Shown one piece after another: positions 37,431 to 49,839 of a DNA stretch of 64,000 nt (position 1 is its first letter; each line of letters begins with the position of its first letter). Under the pieces are notes generated by a model. It was not told the origin of the DNA and made no database searches. It saw only the letters and a list, made by a program, of their open reading frames with translations. Both the position numbers and the translations under genes were made by a program. Origin of the DNA: Ophiodon elongatus (Eukaryota > Chordata > Actinopteri > Perciformes > Hexagrammidae). The stretch is taken from positions 620,001-684,000 of the forward strand of contig JACSYO010001675.1 of NCBI GenBank assembly GCA_016806645.1. The letters are read 5' to 3'.

Positions 37431-38200
37431 TGTTGAAGGAAAATAGTAGGATAACTATGATGCCGCATTAACACATATATTAGGGTTATTAAGAGCACGA
37501 TCAAGCGTAGTAGGGGAGGGCACAGTTGAGACACAGGGAACTGTGTGTAAGAGAAGCCTGCAAACGGCTCTCTGATACAAGGCTCAGCAGTAGATAAAGT
37601 CACGTTGGCCTTGCACATTCTGGCGTGGGCCGGTAGAGATGGCGCCTTGGCCCCCAGCCGGTGTTTAAGCGATTCAGACCCAAAGGGCTAGGGAAGGACT
37701 AGATATTATGACTAGTAGCAGGGGAATATTATGGCATGGGAAAATAAACATGAAGCAGACAGTGAAATAATCAGTTTCGGTATTGAGATGGCGTCAACTG
37801 GGTAAAATGGCATGCGTGAGACATTAGGTCACCTGATACGAGGTGAAAATGGCCGCAGAGGGCGGGGTTAAAGGGTGGGACTGGGGACTGAACCTGAATC
37901 AGAATGTGTCATTATAAAAACTTTGTCAATCTGAATGTTCGTGGGTTGTACTTCCGGACAGCAACTTGAGTTATTTGTAATCTGTGCATTGCAAATAAAT
38001 CTACGTGAATTAAACTTTGATCCAATCTCTCTGGTATTCTGTGGGGGGTCAATTACTGAGGTCCCGTAAGTGAGTTCCTGTGGCGTCTCACTAGCAGTCA
38101 GATAGGAAATAGTTGTGAAGTTTATACAGAATTAGGTTTTAAGGAAGTTAGCCATCATCATGCAGAATACGCAATAAAAGGAGGAAATCCAGCCACAACA
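37431..38200 (+). repeat. Retroviral LTR, left copy
   Basis: Begins TGTTGAAGGAAAATAG directly after the polypurine tract and ends CCAGCCACAACA at 38200. A TATAAAA box lies near 37914 and AATAAA near 37995. It is followed by TTGGCGAGCATTTGG, where a primer-binding site is expected; I could not assign the tRNA. The interval from about 37500 to 37725 is unrelated to the right LTR. Confidence 0.85.
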
Positions 38201-39558
38201 GTTGGCGAGCATTTGGGAGAGGGCACCGCGGGGGACCAGGCCAAGTAAGGCGACCTTTGCTTCTCACAGACTGACCGATCTAAGACGGACGCGTCTAAGT
38301 AAAGGTAAGCAGAAAGCCACTGTCTAAAGTTTCTGCATCGGAGGTCTCAGTCTGTGAGGAGGAAGGGACGGCTGTGATGGTGGCACCCCCAAGGACGCCC
38401 TGATACTGTAAGACAGATACGGCACTCAGTAATACTTTGTAGAAACCCACTAGTGTAACGTGATTTAATTCTGATTGAGCTGTGGCATAATTGTTGATAA
38501 AATAAACTAACATACTGTTTCTATTTCCATTCAGGAAGAGTGTTTCTGGTACTACATAACAGATTACAGTGATAATAACATTGAACTACATGGAGATTGG
38601 TTGAAGTTCATGAAGCGTAATTCCGGGCACGTGCGCGTGCTGTATGAATGTGTGTGTGTGAAGTGTGTTGTGAATGGAAAGTCCTTCAGGTGAAAATTCC
38701 TATAGGTGGAAGTACTAAAAGCCCTGCAGGTGAAAGTACAGTTAAGACTCCCAGAGGTAAAGAGCAGTTTTTAAGTCTAGTGTCTGGGAGCAGAGGAAAC
38801 ATTCCTATAGGTGTTTAAAATTAGAAAAGACTCCTAATGGTAAAGAGCAGTTGTTAAGTCTAGTCATTAGGAGCAGAAGAGTGTTTGTGTCTAAACAGCG
38901 CTGAAAGGAGACTTGTGGCCATGAGCAGTGGGTTGGGTGGTTTGTAAATACGTAAGGCAGTAAATTTAAAAAGGCTCGCGTGTGTTACCGGGCATAGTCC
39001 GCTTTGTTTAGAAACATAGAAGTTGTGTGTTTTGTAAATACGTAGACCATAGTCGTGTTTAAAAGGTTAAGAGGCTTGTGGTTGATTACCGGGCGAAATT
39101 ATACTTTGTGTGTGTATAGTAAAATCATGGATAATAAAGAACTGACTGAGTGATTGAGAAGTGAGCGCGAGGCTACGAGTGGTTGAAAGCTGAAGTGTGT
39201 TAAGCTGCTGCTGCTGCTATCGTGATGTTGAAACGTATAATACTGTAAAAACTGTGTTTGGCTTCAACCTCCGCATATGCATGATAAACTGTCTGCTTGT
39301 TGAAATGAAGCTTTCCGTGAGTTATGGCCATTAACTTACGTGCCCGCTGACCTGTGTATGTTGCTGTAACGTGATTCTAACTAGATAATGAACTAGGTTT
39401 AGCCAGAGAGACAGGAAAATCCAGGAAATATCTTTAAAAGTTAGGTACTAAACCAACTATATGAATACAAAATAAGGGATAGATCTGGAGATAAAGAGGT
39501 AGATTGAAAGAGGAAAATAAAAGTGACGCTGGGAACTTTTACATATTAAAGTATATCC

Positions 39559-39590
<32 letters not shown>

Positions 39591-40879
39591 CAACGAGTAT
39601 TGTGTGCATCGATTTGCTGGTGGCACTGGTGCGTGCGTTATAAGATAATTAACATAATAAAGAATAAAGGAATAATATGTTGTCGATCCCATAAAAGATA
39701 AATAAATACAGAGTTTAAACCGTGTTTTCAGAAAACCTAAAACAGAAATAAAGAAAACTAGTAAAGACTGTAAAAATGAGACCTTAGAGAGAGATATCAA
39801 ATACATGAGGAACTAATATTAAATAAATAAATAATAAAATAACTAACGTAATAAAGAGAAGTGATTACATTAAATAACTGAGCGAAAGCGCTTGAGATAG
39901 TTGACTTTGCGGTGACGGTGTGTGAGGTCAGGCCGGGTGTGTCGGTCAAGGCTGTGTGCGGTCAAACGCTGGTGTGAGACGGAGGAAGCATTTCCTTTGA
40001 TATTTAATTTTGGCAAATGAGTTGTGTATTGTGTAGGGGGGGAAAAATTAAAAACATTAGAAACGATATATGGTTCAAAGCTGTCCTGTGTCGGACAAAC
40101 GCGATCGCCGTGTCAACAAACTCCCGTGGGGTCGAGTGGCTGGTGGATTGGAGCCAATTTGGGTGAAAGTTCACGCAGGCACGCACGCTATCTTGTCTGA
40201 TAACAGACACGGAGGGAGGAAAAAAAAGGAGAGAGATAGGAGAGTATAGTCAGAGCTACAGCTCTCTCTCTCTCTCCTCTTTGCTTGGTTTACAATAATT
40301 GTAATTAACGTGAAAATTATATTTACATAAAAAAGAGAAGAAATGAAAGGTGATACCAAACTGACTACTATATGGGGATTATTGGGCGTTGGCCGCTCAC
40401 TGAAAAGTGGTCAAATTAAAATAAGATTGTTGTGTGTGTGTGTGAGATTGAGAGAACTATGTGCACTTTTGGGTGTGACAGATCGTTCTGCTGCGGTGAA
40501 TCCGGTGGATTAAGAGACAGACTCTGACGGATTTATTATTGACATATCAGATTTTGTTATTGACATATCAGGAAAGTGTGATAGCCATTCTATTGATTTA
40601 AGTTATCAGGTTGTCTACTCTATATATATATATTAAATAAAGTGAACTTAGTGTTAGGCCTTGTAAAGACATACGTGTCACTTATCATAAAATAAAACGT
40701 ACGTCGGGTGGGTAGTGAGCATGAATAAATTTTGAGTTGGATAAGTGCCGTCCACGAGCTCATCCACTACAGTTAGAATAAGAGGGATGGAGGGGCTAAC
40801 TCCGTTGTTCCAGGACAGACAAAAACACAGAATGCCGGCTGTGTAAGAAGACCAAAGGTCAGAGGCATGTTTTGAACTC

Positions 40880-41300
40880 TTGGAGAAACACGGCCATGAG
40901 ACAAAAGAAAACTCCCTAACGAACCCTATCAGCAGGTCACAAAGGTCAGAGCCTGAGATCCCGGAGGGGGGTGTCACGCCCCCTCCCTACAAACACGAGA
41001 CCAGAGGCAGAAACATGTATCTCGTCATTCAGTCCTGCAGGGGGGAGTACTTCCGGCCTCCATCGAGCCCGCCCCCAAAGGAAAGCACCTCCCAGCCACC
41101 TATGTGCCCACCTGGTGGACAATCAGAGGTACTACACCCACAACCTGCTCAAGCCCCACCAGCTGCAACTGCCCCTACTGGAGAGAGTGATATGATTGCA
41201 ATACCACCACCAGCAACATGGAACACAGTTTGTGTGCAACTACTGCCCAACTGTTCCTGCTGCTATTCCCGAAGGACACCCATGGTCACCGAATAATATG
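40880..41300 (+). pseudogene. Endogenous retrovirus gag remnant
   Basis: A plus-strand open stretch rich in proline and glutamine with TPPPY at 40976-40990, the PPPY late-domain motif usual in retroviral Gag, and further proline-rich sequence. It lies about 2.7 kb after the left LTR and ahead of the reverse transcriptase remnant, as expected for gag. No matrix or capsid domain is recognisable, and the sequence between 38200 and 40880 has no clear coding content. Confidence 0.5.
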
Positions 41301-41459
41301 TAGGGCCTCACCAGGACAAGTGCTCATCCAACTCAAACCAAATGCCAACCCTCTGAAAAAAACGACAATAGCCTCTGTCTTAAGAAGAGACGACAGGCAT
41401 AAGAGAAACCATTTCCGGTCTGCTCAAAGCAGGAGTGTTAGAACCGACTAGTAGTCCGT

Positions 41460-42020
41460 GTAATACTCCTCTTTATCCGGTGTGAACCAGACTCCATGGC
41501 AGTCCTGGAGCATTTGGCCAAGGGGGGACACAAAGTCAGTAAAAGTAAACTTCAGGTCTGTTAAACAAAGGTTAAATATCTTGGACGGGAACTAGAGAGT
41601 CCTACTCGATCCATTGCAGCGGAACATCTCAAGGTGATTTCTAGATCTCCACGACCCACAACGATCAAAAAGAGACGGTTCTTTTTAGGAATGGTGGGCT
41701 ACAGCCGTCCGTAGATTTCAGATTATGCTCTCAAGTCGCAACCTTTTCGAAATTTGATTAAATCGGCCGTTAAGAACAAAACTACTCACCTGCAATGGTC
41801 AGACATTGCAGAGGACACGTGTGTAGACTTGAAAACTGATCTCATCCGTGCACCTGCCTTGACGAATCCTGACTACGCGAAACCTTTTCAGCAGTTATGG
41901 CTTAACAGGGGTGCCTCTAAGGATCCTGCGTCTGGGGTGTTTAGGTCTCCTACTGGTTTGTTGGTCGCACCGGTTTCACTCCTTCCTCAGTTGTATTTGG
42001 TGGCTCATGGGGTTTCCATG
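41460..42020 (+). pseudogene. Endogenous retrovirus reverse transcriptase C-terminal remnant
   Basis: VKYLGREL near 41570 and LGMVGYSRP near 41690 (with a stop inside the element) mark the end of a retroviral reverse transcriptase, followed by QWSDIAEDTCVDLKTDL (near 41795) and APALTNPDYAKPF to about 41890. The catalytic YxDD region is not preserved, and RNase H is essentially absent: sequence leads within about 150 nt to integrase. Frameshifts are present. It is most like gamma/epsilon-type fish retroviruses. Confidence 0.75.
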
Positions 42021-42436
42021 TAGCCAGGGGGAGGTAATGAAGGTATTGCAGGCCACCTGGTGGTCCCCATACATGTTGCCCACAGTCAACAATTCTTTGT
42101 GCAGTCATGTGCAATCTGCGCAGAACATAACATCAGAAAGTCGCATATTGCTCCGATAGGCCATATTCCAGCTCCAGATGGCCAATTCAGGCATATTGTT
42201 ATTGATTTCATTGATATGATCAGACCAGTGAACAGGAAACGATAGGTGTTGGTGGTGATTGACAGATTCAGCAGGTGGTTTGAAGCCTGCCCAGCAGCCA
42301 AAGCTGATGCGAGGACTGTAGCTAAGTTTCTAACCAGAGAAGTCATTCAAGGTTCGGGATCCCAGACGAGATAAGCTCTGACAATGGCACGCACTTTGAC
42401 AACGCGATAGTGAAGATATGTCAGTCATTGAGGATC

Positions 42437-42538
42437 AAGCAGAGATAACTTGACAAAAGGGGAACAATAATAATAATAATATAAAATTATTTAATTTAAT
42501 TTAATATGTAGGTTCACTAAATTAGCTAAAGCAGAGAT
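42437..42538. mobile_element. Tiny insertion with 10-bp target-site duplication in integrase
   Basis: AAGCAGAGAT occurs at 42437-42446 and again at 42529-42538. Between them are 82 bp of AT-rich sequence with an AAT microsatellite. Removing one duplicate and the insert leaves a continuous integrase reading. The long duplication suggests a target-primed (LINE-mediated) insertion of a very short fragment. Confidence 0.75.
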
Positions 42539-42695
42539 TAGGTTGTGTGTATCATCCCCAATCCCAGGGATTGGTAGAAAGAGCTAATGGTATGCTAAAA
42601 GCAAAACTAGCCCAAATCTGCAGGGAAACTAAAATAGACTGGCTGACTGTTTTGCCGCTTGCACTAATGAGCATGAGAATGCAAACTAACCGCAC

Positions 42696-42860
42696 TACTT
42701 GTTTTTAATGTTTAAATGAATGTTCTTAATTGTTTTTAAATGTTCTTTTCTGTTGCATTATGTTTTGATGCTTAATGGTTTTATGAGAAGTACTTTGAAT
42801 TGCTTTGTTGTTGAAGATGTGCTATGCAAATAAACTTGCCTTGCCTTGCCTTGCCTTGCA
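42696..42860 (+). mobile_element. 3' tail of a LINE/SINE with CTTGC repeats
   Basis: GTGCTATGCAAATAAACTTG followed by four to five CTTGC units is a common 3' end of fish retroposons. It sits inside the integrase remnant, whose reading resumes at about 42862. Confidence 0.6.
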
Positions 42861-43352
42861 TGCGATGCTAACAGGATGTAATTATAATTATGCCATATTA
42901 GACCAAAAGGGAGGAGCTAAAGATAACATTGACCAAAAATAATACCAAGTTTATCAGGGTTGTATTAAAGAACCCCCGTTTGCAATGTATACCATGTAAC
43001 CTTATATAATCTCGCTTGCATTGATTATCAGGTCTAACAGCCTGGAGAAAAACAGCATATACTGCCATTGACTAGTCAGTTACTCTAAGTGACAAAGTAG
43101 AAGATAACCCTTATAACAGGGCATTCTTTTCTTATATACGTGTATGATGAAATGTTAGTTGGTAAGTAGATATAAGTAGTAGCACCCCCACTGTCCGCAT
43201 CCCCAAGAAGACTGACCCACAGCAGCTCATGCATCATCAAAAAGGTGCTAGTAACCTTATGCATGAGTGGTTCCCTGCTGTGCGTACATGAACCAGAAGA
43301 TTCGGAGGATAAAACATTTTTTCTGAGTGACTTCAGTCACTCAAGGGAGGAA

Positions 43353-44147
43353 TGTTGAAGGAAAATATGTTATGTTTATGCTTAATAAATGTCTCATGCT
43401 TAGGAAAACTATGAAGCCACATGAACACATATATTAGGGTTATTAAGAGCACAATATTCATAGTTTAATGTATCTAATTAATCACTGACATAGTATTATA
43501 AGTACATACATGAACCAGATCTCTAAGCAGGCCCATAGAAACCGGGGGGGTTAAACAGACTCAGGAGATAAGATACAGAGAAGAGAGCCCAGTGAAGGCA
43601 GAAGACGGCAAGGTCACGATAAGTTAGCGCCTTAGGCTCAGCTGTTGTGGATATCATGGCTAGTAGCAGGGGAATATTATGGCGCGGGAAAATAAACATG
43701 AGGCAGACAGAGAAATAATCAGTTTCGGTATTGAGATGGCGTCAACTGGTTAAAATGGCGTGCGTGAGACATTAGGTCACCTGATACGAGGTCAAAATGA
43801 CCGCAGAGGGCGGGGTTAAGGGGTGGGACCGGGGGCTGAACCTGAATCAGAATGTGTCATTATAAAAACTATGTCAATCTGAATGTTCGTGGGTTGTATT
43901 TCCGGACAGCAACTCGAGTTACTTGTAATTGTGCATCGCAAATAAATCTACGTGAATTGAACTTTGATCCAATCTCTCTGGTATTCTGTGGGGGGTCAAT
44001 TACTAAGGTCCCGTAAGTGAGTTCCTGTGGCGCCTCACTAGCAGTCAGATAGGAAATAGTTGTGAAGTTTATACAGAATTAGGTTTTAAGGAAGTTAGTC
44101 ATCATCGAGCAGAATACACAATAAACGGAAGAAATCCAGCCACAACA
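43353..44147 (+). repeat. Retroviral LTR, right copy
   Basis: Starts TGTTGAAGGAAAATATG right after the polypurine tract AAGGGAGGAA and ends CCAGCCACAACA at 44147. It shares R-U5 with the left copy, including TATAAAA near 43859 and AATAAA near 43943, but has a different central U3. The U3 type equals that of the inverted fragment at 37229-37394. Confidence 0.88.
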
Positions 44148-44266
44148 GCAGCCCCATACACTGATGGGGTTGCCATACAAGGTGCCACATGATCCGTGTA
44201 CTGGAGCAGCCAATCTTTGGAAGACGACCCGCTCTATCACCGAGCCACAGCTGCCCAACCAAACCT
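44148..44266 (-). mobile_element. SINE fragment, right half of the copy split by the retrovirus
   Basis: On the minus strand the tRNA-like head GGGCAGCTGTGGCTCGGTGA and GAGCGGGTCGTC match the 5' part of the SINE family at 32925-33212. It starts exactly where the right LTR ends. Confidence 0.75.
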
Positions 44267-46800
44267 AACCCCAGAGCAATACTGATCAGGTGGTTAACAG
44301 ACATACTTTTAGACTGATGACAAGTAACCATTTCATTAGAGAATAATCTTTGTTCTGTTTATTAACCCAGGATAATTCATAACCAGAGCATTTCAGTCTA
44401 ATAAAATCTTAGCAGCCATTTATTTCCATTCATTTTTCAAGCATTGCTTTGAAAAAGAAGTTTGCTCATTCTTTGATTACTTCAGAACTTCTATTTATCA
44501 CCATTGTCCTTTTGGCGGGAAGGTCTCAGTCGGTTGGTCGAAGTCTCAATTAATCATTAAACCAAGAACTATAGTTCATGTTTATCCAGGAGAGAAGAAT
44601 ACTATAAACTTTATGAAAACCACTGCATCTCTCTGTTTGTCCCACAAGCTCTTTCTCTCCCTCTCCCTCCCTCTCTCTCTCTCTATCTCTCCCCTTCTCT
44701 CCCTGCCAGCCTGCCTGCCTCGGATGTTTGGATATTTGTCCTTGAGGAACTTTGGTCTCTTTTCTCGTCTGTCTCCCACTCTGTGTGTTTGTCTCCTTTC
44801 TCTTATCAATGTGAATAGTGTGCTTGATTATGCCTCTTGTTTATTTTTTCCTCTTTTTAGGCCAGGACGTCCTCCCGGATCTATCATCATTTTGTGATCC
44901 CTTATTTTCCATACACTACTTTTACTATGTTGTTCTATTCTACACATGTGACATATATTGGTCTGATGGTCCAGAGAGGGATCCCTCCTCTGTTGCTCTT
45001 CCTGAGGTTTCTCCTATTCTTTCTCCACTAAGTTTTTCCTTTTCTGAATTGAGGGTCTAAGAATAAAGTGTGTTGCATGCTGAAAATAGCTGTTAATTAA
45101 ATCACTACCTTTATCATCTTTCAAAGTGATTTGAACAATGCACACACTGCTGAATGCTTATGAAATGCATAAAAACGTTGACATATGTGTATCATTGTAA
45201 TTGTGTGCTTTGTAGCATAGTGACTACAAGAGAGCTTTACTGTGTTGATAGGCTTTCATACACTCAAACACATGGACACACAGGATAGAATGCTTCCATG
45301 TTTACCACCCACGCACCTTTCAGTGTGTAGTAATATCAACATGACTCGCCATCTGTGCACGGGAACAACAACAGAGCACCACAAGAACAGGGCTCAGTAT
45401 TGCACCACACTGCAATGTGTACGGTGCACTGCATGAAACAGGAATGCATATCTGATCAGTACTCGGTATCGGCCGACACCCAAAGCCCAGGGATCGCTAT
45501 CGGGACTGAAAAAGACAGATCCTGCATACAGGATCATGAACCATAGTTATTTGAAAGGTTGCTTTATCACAACCTTCTGGTCAAATGAGGAACGACAATG
45601 TAATTACATTTCTAACATGACAAAAAGGGTGCATCCATTTGCACTCAATGAATATAACCTGAGCTAATTAATATTTATGCTCATAGATATAAACGTCCTT
45701 GCTTCAGGTGGGAGACTTGATTTGCTAAAATACTTCTGTGTAGGATGGTCTTGTATCCTCAGTCAAGCATCTTCAGTGATCCCTTCTGGCTTGCCTGAGC
45801 AAAAATAAGAGCATTAGAATGGCTCTTGTGATGGCAAACCAGATCAACACAAAGACTGAGTAGTGAGGAACTGCTCAGTTAATTTTGACTGTTCTTAGGA
45901 ATTACATTTGTATTTGTGATGCATTTTATTGAATTGAAACAGAGGTTGATTGTTGAGTGAATGAATTTGTCAAATGTCCTTACATAGAAAAAGGGAGAGG
46001 TTAATGAATTAAATTAATTAACTGTTTGTTCTTTCCTACATTTAAAGATAATGTTTGATGTAGTTTGAATTCTTCAAAACAGAAAGAATTAGCCAGTCCA
46101 AGTTAGTTGTAGGGTTTGCGACTAACGATTATTTTAATTACTAATTAACTTTCCAATATTTCCAATATATTAATCACTTCAGGTACAAAGTGTTATAAGA
46201 TTACGAAAAAGCCAATCACAATTGCTCAGTACCAAATGACAGATTCAAATTTCTTGTTTTGTTCAACGAACAGTTCCCAAACCCCAAAAGTTAACCATGG
46301 CAAAGCAGCAAATCATCAAAATGGAGTGGAGTGGAAAATTCTTGCTTGAATTACAACAAGCTTAAGAACAACAATTAATTGATTATCAGAAGTTGCAGAT
46401 TCATTTTGGACTTAACGATCTGTTTATTTCCCCAACAGTAATACACTATGTACTAATTTGTTATTTTTATTATTTGATCTTACTAAATGCTTAGATAAAC
46501 AGTTTTTTTGCTTTTTGTTGCTTTTTCAGAATTTGAATATACAATACAAATTGATAAATAACACCATCAAAACTAAATAAATCATATAGAAATCCAAAAA
46601 GGACACGCAGATTCCTCTTGACAGTGTCTAATGCAAACTGCCACAATAAAACACCAATATTACACCTCATCTTAAATGAGCATCAACGATTACGTCATTT
46701 ACAGAGAACAAGGAGACACAAAAATGTCAGTAGTCATGACCTGTTACTTCAAGACAGGGACCCCAGATATTTCTGAAAACATTTAAACTATTATTATTTT
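44267..46800 (-). other. nrxn3: nrxn3 intron segment with an L2 3' tail and CT-rich tract
   Basis: A CT-rich simple tract lies at about 44640-44710. About 44925-45060 matches the 3' untranslated tail of the L2 element (TTCTACACATGTGACATATA and CCTCCTCTGTTGCTC). I recognise nothing else, and I see no beta-neurexin first exon. Confidence 0.55.
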
Positions 46801-46826
46801 CTCTTTAGCCTTCCAATGCCTCAGTA

Positions 46827-49800
46827 CTATCCTGCTTCCTGGGGGCGGGGGTTGGTAGTGGTGGTGGTAGGTAACCGGGGATCGGGGCTAGCACCGTGGT
46901 ACAGAGTTTTGTAAGGTGACAGCTGAGGGGAAGAAGCTATTCCTGAGCCTGCTGGTCCTGGAACGGAGACTCCTATAGCGCCTCCCAGAGGGGAGGAGGG
47001 CAAACAGTCTATGGCTGGGGTGTGAGGTGTCCCTGACGATGCTGCTTGCCCTACGCAGGCAGCGTTTGAATTGGACGGTCTCGATGGCAGGGGATGGATT
47101 ACCGATGATGCGTTGGGCAATTTTTACCACCCTCTGCAGTGCTTTCCAGTCTGAGACTGAGCAGTTGCCATACCAAACTGTGATGCAGTTTGTCAGGATG
47201 ATCTCGATGGTGCAGAAGTTCACCAGGATCGGAGGAGACATGTGGATTTTCTTCAGTCTCCTCAGGAAGAAGAGATGCTGGTGTGCCTTCTTGACCAGGG
47301 TTGAGGTGTTGAGGGTCCAAGAAAGGTCCTCTGAGATGTGGACACCCAGAAACCTAAAGCTGGTGACACGCTCAACCTCCGTTCCATTGATATGGATTGA
47401 GGTGTGCATAAAGCCTTTGGTCTTTCTGAAGTCCACAATGAGCTCCTTGGTCTTCTTGATGTTGAGGGCCAGGTTGTTGTTGGCGCACCACGCCACCAGG
47501 TGCCGGACCTCCTCTCTGTAGGCTGACTCATCGTTATTGTTGATGAGGCCCACTACCGTTGTGTCGTCTGCAAACTTGATAGTGGTATTGGAACCATGTA
47601 TAGTCGTGCAGTCATAAGGGTACAGGGAGTAGAGGAGAGGACTCAGCAGACAGCCCTGTGGAACGCCAGTGTTCAGGGTGAGGGTGGAGGAGGTGTGAAG
47701 AACCTAGCCTAATATACTGGGGTCTGTTGGTTAGGAAATCCAGTATCCAGCTGCAGAGGGAGGTGTTGATGCCGAGGTCACCTAGTTTGGTTTTCAGTTT
47801 GGAGGGGGTGATGGTGTTGAATGCTGAACTGAAATTTATGAACAGCATTCTCACATAGGCGTTGTTGTTGTCCAGGTGGGAGATGGCGGAGTGAAACACT
47901 GTGGAGATGGCGTCCTCTATACTACTATTCTGACGGTAGGCGAATTGGAGGGGGTCAAGTATGGGTGGTTGGCAGGTTTTGAGATGAGCCAGGACCAGCC
48001 TCTCGAAACACTTCATGATGATGGGGGTGAGTGCAACAGGGCGGAAGTCGTTTAGGCTCGCTGCAGTGGAGTGTTTTGGCACTGGCACGATTGAGGTGGT
48101 TTTGAAGCATGTGAGGACAGCTACTTGGGCCAGTGACAGGTTGAAGATATCAGTCAGGACCCCAGTCAGCTGCCCAGCACAGGCCCTGAGCACGTGTCTG
48201 GGGATGCCATCAGGGCCTGCAGCCTTACGTGTATTACATTTTGCTCAGTGCAGCACATACGTTGGTGGGGGAGAGTGTGAGGGGCTAGTGGTCTACAGGG
48301 GGCACAGTCTTGATGGCCGCCTCCTGGTTGTCCCTGTCAAAGCGAGCATAAAAGTTGTCATCAAGGAGGGAGGCGTCGCTGGTTGGGGGGGTGGTGTTGG
48401 AGGGTTTGTAATCCGTAATGGCCTGGATGCCTTGCCACATGCGTCGGGGGTCGGAGTTGTTGTTGAAGTACTCTTAAGGTTGGCTCTGGATGAGCTGTAG
48501 GCTTGCGCATCACCTGATCTGAAGGCGGTGTTGCATGCCTTCAGCAGTAGGCAGACTTCTCTGTTCATCCACGGCTTCTGATTTGGGAACGTTGTAATCT
48601 GTTTGAGGGAGGTGACACTATTGATGTTGGTTCTGATGTAGTCCAAAACGGAGGAGGCAAAATAGTCTATGTCCGTGTGAGAGTCCAGCTTGGCCTGAGT
48701 GGCAAACATACTCCAGTACGTGTGTTGAAACCGGTGCTGTAGTGTAGAGTCTGCTCTCTCTGGCCACACTTTGACTGTTCTCACTGATGGTTTCTCACGT
48801 TTGATGAGTGGTGTGTACTTAGTGGAGTAGGAACAATGAGAGATGGTCCGACTGTCCCAGGTGGGGGAGGGGAATGGCTTTGTATGCCTCAGCCATGTTG
48901 GTGTAAACATAGTCATAGGTCTTGTCTCCTCTAGTGGGGCAGAAGACATGTTGGTAAAATTTGGGGAGTATAGACTTCAGGTTGGAGTGGTTTAAGTCAC
49001 CCGCAACAATAAAGGCTGTCTCCGGGTGTTTAGTCTGTAGTTTGCTAATGGCAGCATGCAATTCCTTCATTGCAAGCTTAGCATTAGCATCCGGGGGGAT
49101 ATATGCTGCAGTCACAACAGTAGATGTAAACTCTCTGGGCAGATAGAAAGGTCTACACTTCACCATGAGATATTCCAGGTCAGCAGAGCAGTGCCTCTCG
49201 ATTACAGCAGTGTCCGTAAACCAAACTTTGTTTATATAAATGCACAGGCCCCCGCCTCTGGTCTTACCGGAGCCGTCTGCTGACCTATCTGCCCTGAGCA
49301 TCTAGCGTTAAGTTAGCTCAATGGCGCTATCGGGAATGCCACTGTTAAGCCATGTTTCCGTAAAGATTATGATTTTGCGGTCCATAATTCTTTAGTGAGT
49401 GATGATCTGCAGCCGCAGCTCATCCATTTTGTTCGCCAGAGACCATACATTGGCGAGGAAGATGCTTGGTAGAGATAACCGATGCGGAATTAGCTTTCGA
49501 TTAGCCCTTAGCCCTCCTCTCCTTCCCCACCTTTGTTTACGGTCTCGATGCCGCCTGCGAGCCCTTCCAGCCGGCGGATGGAATGGTAGTATTCGGTGTC
49601 TTGATAATCTCTGGAATGAGCCGGAGATTGTCAATAGAGTTGTCCAAGTTGTGGAAACCAATATCCAGAAGTTCTTGTCGGCTGTATGAAATGTATGCAA
49701 GACTGTACTGAACAGACTTGAGACAACTAGGCAGATAACTACTGACGTTGCAAAATCTGGAGAGACACCAAGCCTTGCGTTGTGCATGCGCTCCCCATTT

Positions 49801-49835
49801 TGTCATTGCCATGGGAGGGGTGCGTTATTATTTCA
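46827..49835 (-). mobile_element. LINE, nearly full length (CR1/Rex1-like), decayed
   Basis: Minus strand, 5' to 3': a leader rich in Arg (about 49540-49640); an APE-type endonuclease with GGGLCIYINKVW (near 49240), YIPPDAN, FIVAGDLNHSNLK (near 48990) and GQSDHLSL (near 48850); a linker (48293-48800); and a reverse transcriptase with FNDYRPVALTPIIMKCFERL (near 48020), FSSAFNTI (47830), FADDTTVV with its Asp pair (47563-47574) and FRFLGVHISEDLSWTL (near 47330). The C-terminal NCITVWYGNC, PSHRLFALLPSGRRYRS and SFFP follow, to about 46900. Stops near 49300 and frameshifts near 48195, 47700 and 47555 inactivate it. A shorter relative lies at 28729-29985. The clade name is from motif memory. Confidence 0.88.
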
Positions 49836-49839
49836 TCCT

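Larger units (their letters stand above)
42040..42890 (+). pseudogene. Endogenous retrovirus integrase remnant with two insertions
   Basis: SCAICAEHNIRKSHIAP (about 42105-42155) holds the CxxC of the integrase zinc-binding domain. GQFRHIVIDFIDMI carries the first catalytic Asp. VLVVIDRFSRWFEACPAAKA follows a stop at 42243. A segment near 42375 holds the second Asp, in a shifted frame. VERANGMLKAKLAQI (near 42570) holds the Glu. A 92-bp insertion with a 10-bp target duplication (42447-42538) and a LINE-like tail (about 42696-42860) interrupt it. Not functional. Confidence 0.8.
37229..44147 (+). mobile_element. Rearranged endogenous retrovirus (about 6.9 kb)
   Basis: Order on the plus strand: an inverted fragment of the LTR start (37229-37394); a 36-nt internal segment with the polypurine tract AAGGGAGGAA; a full LTR (37431-38200, 770 bp); an internal region with gag, reverse transcriptase and integrase remnants; the same 3' internal segment and polypurine tract; and a second LTR (43353-44147, 795 bp). 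LTR ends are TGTTGAAGG...CCACAACA. Both LTRs share TATAAAAACT and AATAAATCTACGTG but differ in the middle of U3. No env is seen. The whole is inserted in a SINE whose halves flank it. Many stops and deletions make it non-functional. Confidence 0.85.

Noticed and set aside
40880..41296. Proline-rich plus-strand ORF as a host gene
   Set aside because: It lies within the retroviral element in the gag position and carries a PPPY late-domain motif.
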